DNA of 9,563 nucleotides from Planctomycetia bacterium (GTDB taxonomy: Bacteria; Planctomycetota; Planctomycetia; Gemmatales; Gemmataceae): positions 1-9,563 of the forward strand of contig SXHE01000635.1 of NCBI GenBank assembly GCA_005773755.1, in the 5' to 3' direction. Below the pieces are notes generated by a model. That model saw only the letters and a program-made list of their open reading frames with translations. It did no database searches and had not been told where the DNA came from. Below, in pieces: positions 7,155 to 9,563 of the stretch. The translations under genes and the position numbers were made by a program. Within the stretch, counting starts at the first letter, position 1, and each line of letters opens with the position of its first letter.

Positions 7155-8302
7155 ATGTCGCACGCATCGGACGGTTCGCTGTACTCGATTCTCGCGCGGT
7201 TACCCGACACGCGCAAGGCGCGGGGCAAGGTGTACCCGCTGCCGGCGCTCTTGACCATGACCGTCGCTGCCATGCTCTGTGGGTGCAAGACGCTCACCGC
7301 CGTCGCCCAGTGGGGGCGCGACTACAACCACTTGATCGGGCACCTCGGGTTCACGAAGCGCCGCAAGGACCGGTACCGCTCGCCCTGTTTCGGCGAGCTC
7401 TCGACCATCTATTCCACCCTCGACGCCGACGCCTTCGAGGGCGCGCTCCGGCAGTGGCTCCAAGCCGGCGGCACCGGAACCGTTCTCGCCATCGACGGCA
7501 AGCGGCTGCGCGGCACACGCGACGGCGCGGTTCCCGGCGTTCATCTGGTCAGCGCCTTCGACCGCGACGCCAAGAGCGCGTTGGCCCAAGTACCGACCGG
7601 CGACACCAACGAAGCGAAGGCGGCTCTGGTGCTGCTGGGCCTGATCCCCTTGGCGGGGGTAGTGGTGACCGGCGATGCGGCCTTCACACAGCGGGATTTC
7701 TGCGCGCAGGTGATCGCCGGGGGTGGCGATTACTTCCTGCCGGTCAAGGACAACCAACCCGAACTCAAGGACGCCATCGCGACCAACTTCGCGACGGCTT
7801 TTTCCCCCCGACGAGCGGAAGGAGCGCCGCGCGACAGATGGACTGGCGGAGGCGACCAACAAGGGGCACGGTCGGGTGGAGTTCCGTCGGCTGAGGAGCA
7901 GCCCAGGTCTGCGTGAGTACCTGACGTGGCCGGGGGTGGAGCAGGTGTGCGTGCTGGAGCGGGTGCGCCGGATCAAGGGGGTGGAGTCGCGGGAGACGGT
8001 GTTCGCGATCACCAGTCTGAAGCCAAGCGACGCCTCGGCGCAGCGGCTGTTGGAGCTGGCGCGGGGGCACGGGGGGGATCGAGAATCGGTTGCACTGGGT
8101 CAAGGACGTGGTGCTGGGTGAGGATGCCTGTCGGGTCCGCACCGGGCGCGGCCCGCAAATCCTATCGGGTTTGCGGAACGCCACGCTGCGGTTGCTGCAC
8201 ACGAACGGGTTGAGCAACATCGCCACGGCGCTGCGGCATCTCGCGGCCTTCCCCATGAAAGCCGTTCAACTCGTGACACAGGGGCGGATTAGTGACCTTT
8301 GA
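7155..8302 (+). pseudogene. ISAs1-family DDE transposase, two +1 frameshifts
   Basis: ATG 7155 follows GGGAGGA (7141-7147) by 7 nt. Removing one base from the T5-C6 run (7799-7809) and one from the G7 run (8071-8077) restores a single frame of 381 codons ending TGA at 8302, a normal length for the family. In that restored protein the catalytic candidates are D114 (AIDGKRLRG), D174 (VTGDAAFTQ) and E309 (GIENRLHW), followed by VVLGEDACRVR, all typical of ISAs1/H-repeat transposases. As read, the frame ends at TGA 7914-7916, after about 253 residues, and lacks the glutamate region. The conserved Trp before IEN (HWxIEN) reads Gly here (residue 306), at the second lesion itself. Programmed frameshifting is not usual for this family, so decay or homopolymer sequencing error is more likely. 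The protein would cut and join the element's ends. Confidence 0.9.
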
Positions 8303-8311
8303 AAGGCCCTA
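8294..8311 (-). repeat. Right terminal inverted repeat of the insertion sequence
   Basis: GACCTTTGAAAGGCCCTA is the exact reverse complement of the left end (7086-7103). The transposase stop codon (8300-8302) is embedded in it. Confidence 0.95.
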
Positions 8312-8321
8312 CGCAGAAAAC
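8312..8321. repeat. Target site duplication, right copy (10 bp)
   Basis: CGCAGAAAAC follows the right inverted repeat directly and equals the sequence left of the element at 7076-7085. Confidence 0.92.
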
Positions 8322-8376
8322 GCGCAACCGTTACAGCTTCGCGCGGCCGACCGCTCGCTGTTTGTGACGGACTGGG

Positions 8377-8385
8377 TGATATGAT
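8377..8385 (+). promoter_or_regulatory. Candidate extended -10 promoter for the lipoprotein gene
   Basis: TGATATGAT fits an extended -10 element (TG, one base, then TATGAT, five of six to consensus). No good -35 hexamer lies 16-18 nt upstream, which an extended -10 can tolerate. Transcription would start near 8392, about 30 nt before the ATG at 8424. The site is local A/T-rich sequence in a G/C-rich setting and lies 66 nt beyond the right end of the insertion sequence. Confidence 0.45.
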
Positions 8386-8423
8386 AGCTTAACGAAGACT
8401 CTTTCGTGCGGTCGGGGGAAGAC

Positions 8424-8843
8424 ATGAAACATCCAATCCGAACGACGCTGTTGGTTGTTGCCTCTGTCGTACTCCTGACCGGGTGTTCTACCACACAGCT
8501 TTTCCAACTCCGCCTCACCGTCGTGAATCAGTCCGACGGCAAACCCGTACCTGACGCCAAAGTCACTTTGGACACCATGGGAATGGAGGCAACGAAGTCC
8601 GATCTGGATTCCCCCTGGCCTCACGACGGGAAGACGGACAAGGCCGGACTGTTCATCCACGACTACCTGATCAGTCCGTACCCGAGCGACAAACCGCACT
8701 GGTACCTCAAGGTCTCAAAAGACGGGTTCGAGCCGGTCGTGATCGACATTAAGCTGATGCCCCAACCGGCGAAAAGTAAGGACGGGCCGATCCCCCTTCC
8801 CGTTACCGTCGAGTTGAAACCGAAGGCGGAAGCCGTTCGGTAG
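8424..8843 (+). CDS. Small lipoprotein with carboxypeptidase-regulatory-like domain
   Basis: The 139-residue protein starts at ATG 8424, with a purine-rich GGGGGAAG (8414-8421) just upstream. An in-frame GTG at 8406 would add six residues ahead of the signal peptide and is less likely. Residues 1-20 form a lipoprotein signal peptide (MKHPIRTT, then a hydrophobic stretch) and LLTG-C gives the lipobox, with Cys21 as the lipidated residue. Residues about 29-112 look like a transthyretin-like or CarboxypepD_reg beta-sandwich: LTVVNQSDGKPVPDAKVTLD, then KTDKAGLF, then WYLKVSKDGFEPVVIDI. Such domains are common structural modules in exported proteins, and no catalytic residues are evident. Pro and Lys dominate the tail. 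It is divergent from the TPR gene; the insertion sequence now separates them. The membrane anchor is well supported, the role unknown. Confidence 0.88.
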   Translation: MKHPIRTTLLVVASVVLLTGCSTTQLFQLRLTVVNQSDGKPVPDAKVTLDTMGMEATKSDLDSPWPHDGKTDKAGLFIHDYLISPYPSDKPHWYLKVSKDGFEPVVIDIKLMPQPAKSKDGPIPLPVTVELKPKAEAVR

Positions 8844-8873
8844 CCATCCCGCCCGATCAGCGTTGCGCTCGCG
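8844..8873. other. 30-nt gap between convergent genes
   Basis: The lipoprotein gene (plus) and the phosphatase gene (minus) end 30 nt apart. I see no strong hairpin with a T run in either direction, so a shared intrinsic terminator is not evident. Confidence 0.6.
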
Positions 8874-9563
8874 CTACGAGCCGAAGACGCGCGTGAACCA
8901 ACTCTTCCCGTCGGGGCGCGGTTTGGGCACGTTGACCGGCTTGCCTTCCAACACCGCGCGGCCCCACGCGCCGGCGATCTGCGCCGCGTGCGACCGGCCG
9001 AGCCACTTCGCCAACCGGCCGAAGCCGCCCGCCAGCGCCGGCCGGCGGCGGTCGATGCCGTGGCCGTCCGAACCCATCAGGTGAATGAACCCGCCCTTCG
9101 CCCAGCGCTTCAGGGCGACTTTGAGGCCCGGCTCCCACGGTTCCGCGAGCGCGCGGGCCGTCACCTGAAAGAGTACGCCAGCGGCGATCCACTTTGCGCA
9201 CAGGCCGAGGTCGTCGAGCAACAGCTCGTAGCGCTCCGCGTGCGCGAGGATCAGCCGCACGCCGGAGGGAGCCCGCGCTGCGGCTCGCGGTAGTAGGTTG
9301 ATGACCTGGCCGAGCGGCATTTCGACCAACAGGAACTGCTTGTGGTCGCCGACCGAGAGCAGCGTGCCCGCGAGCCAGTCGTCCACGAGCGCCGGCGACA
9401 CCATGACTTCGCCGGTGGGATGAACGGACAGCGGCAGCTTGTGGTGCGCGAGTTGCGCCTTGAGCGCGGCGGTCGCGGCGCGGAGGTGGTCGGCGGTGTT
9501 CGCGGGGTAGTGGGGGTTCTGGGGCGCGAGTGCGGTGGCGTACCGCGCGCCCTCGGCGAGCAA
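8874..9563 (-). CDS. CpsB/YwqE-type PHP-domain protein-tyrosine phosphatase (N terminus beyond window)
   Basis: The frame runs in from the right edge for 229 codons and stops at TAG 8876-8874; the first visible codon (TTG) is internal, not the start. Numbering from it, the family's metal and catalytic motifs are present in order: GEV with E52, FLLVEMP with E81, ILAHAERY with H108 and R111 (AHPERY in most relatives), and GSDGHG with D166 and H168. The end, AVLEGKPVNVPKPRP, matches the usual RxLLxGxxVxN close of the family. The N-terminal HxH motif would lie outside the window. Known relatives (CpsB, Wzb-unrelated YwqE) are manganese-dependent phosphatases that act in the cytoplasm on autophosphorylated bacterial tyrosine kinases and so control exopolysaccharide or capsule export. 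No kinase gene is visible here. The family call is firm; the substrate is inference. Confidence 0.85.
   Translation of the reverse strand: MLAEGARYATALAPQNPHYPANTADHLRAATAALKAQLAHHKLPLSVHPTGEVMVSPALVDDWLAGTLLSVGDHKQFLLVEMPLGQVINLLPRAAARAPSGVRLILAHAERYELLLDDLGLCAKWIAAGVLFQVTARALAEPWEPGLKVALKRWAKGGFIHLMGSDGHGIDRRRPALAGGFGRLAKWLGRSHAAQIAGAWGRAVLEGKPVNVPKPRPDGKSWFTRVFGS

Larger units (their letters stand above)
7086..8311 (+). mobile_element. ISAs1-family insertion sequence, 1226 bp
   Basis: The element is bounded by perfect 18-bp terminal inverted repeats and flanked by a perfect 10-bp direct repeat, which fixes both ends to the base. It carries one transposase gene whose sequence matches the ISAs1/H-repeat type; the gene's stop codon lies inside the right inverted repeat. 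It sits between two divergent host genes; removing it and one duplication copy leaves an intergenic region of about 286 nt. The exact ends suggest a recent insertion, while the transposase frame is broken twice. Confidence 0.95.

Noticed and set aside
7200..8012. A 270-codon minus-strand frame inside the insertion sequence
   Set aside because: It is antisense to the transposase, whose catalytic motifs are clear on the plus strand.
8406..8423. GTG at 8406 as the lipoprotein start
   Set aside because: It would place six extra residues, including two acidic ones, before a standard lipoprotein signal peptide that begins well at ATG 8424.
1..9563. A new defence or other multi-gene system
   Set aside because: The genes are envelope or housekeeping types on both strands, with one insertion sequence. 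No nuclease, reverse transcriptase, sensor or toxin-antitoxin pair is visible, so I do not claim one.

Overview
The window looks like chromosomal DNA from a G+C-rich planctomycete, most likely a Gemmata-type member of the Gemmataceae. The evidence is strong G/C preference at third codon positions, a large exported FG-GAP/VCBS protein with a lectin-like insert, a very large exported TPR protein, and intergenic palindromes built on a GCCCC-GGA-GGGGC hairpin. The taxonomic call is inference from style; no marker gene is present.

Layout. Positions 1-6901 hold three minus-strand genes, transcribed right to left: a signal-peptide TPR protein of 1212 residues (6901 to 3263), a small hypothetical protein (3160 to 2762) and an exported FG-GAP repeat protein (from 2458, running off the left edge). 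The stretch around the small gene is rich in repeats. A nested palindromic element lies at 2539-2732, a hairpin at 2740-2756, and a 27-nt inverted repeat pair (2493-2519 and 3187-3213) brackets the gene. 

An insertion sequence of the ISAs1 type occupies 7086-8311. It has perfect 18-bp terminal inverted repeats and a perfect 10-bp target duplication. Its transposase reading frame is broken twice, each time by one extra base in a homopolymer run. It inserted into the intergenic region between the divergent TPR and lipoprotein genes, and a candidate promoter for each gene survives on its own side.

To the right are a small plus-strand lipoprotein (8424-8843) and, convergent with it, the C-terminal part of a PHP-domain tyrosine phosphatase of the CpsB/YwqE type (8874-9563, cut by the window edge).

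Functionally, this is mostly a cell-envelope neighbourhood: two exported large proteins, one lipoprotein, and a phosphatase whose family controls exopolysaccharide synthesis. Nothing in the sequence ties them into one pathway. I found no RNA gene, CRISPR array or recognisable defence system. The points of interest are the repeat-bounded island at 2493-3213, the unusual domain order of the FG-GAP protein, and the young-looking but frame-broken insertion sequence in a promoter region.
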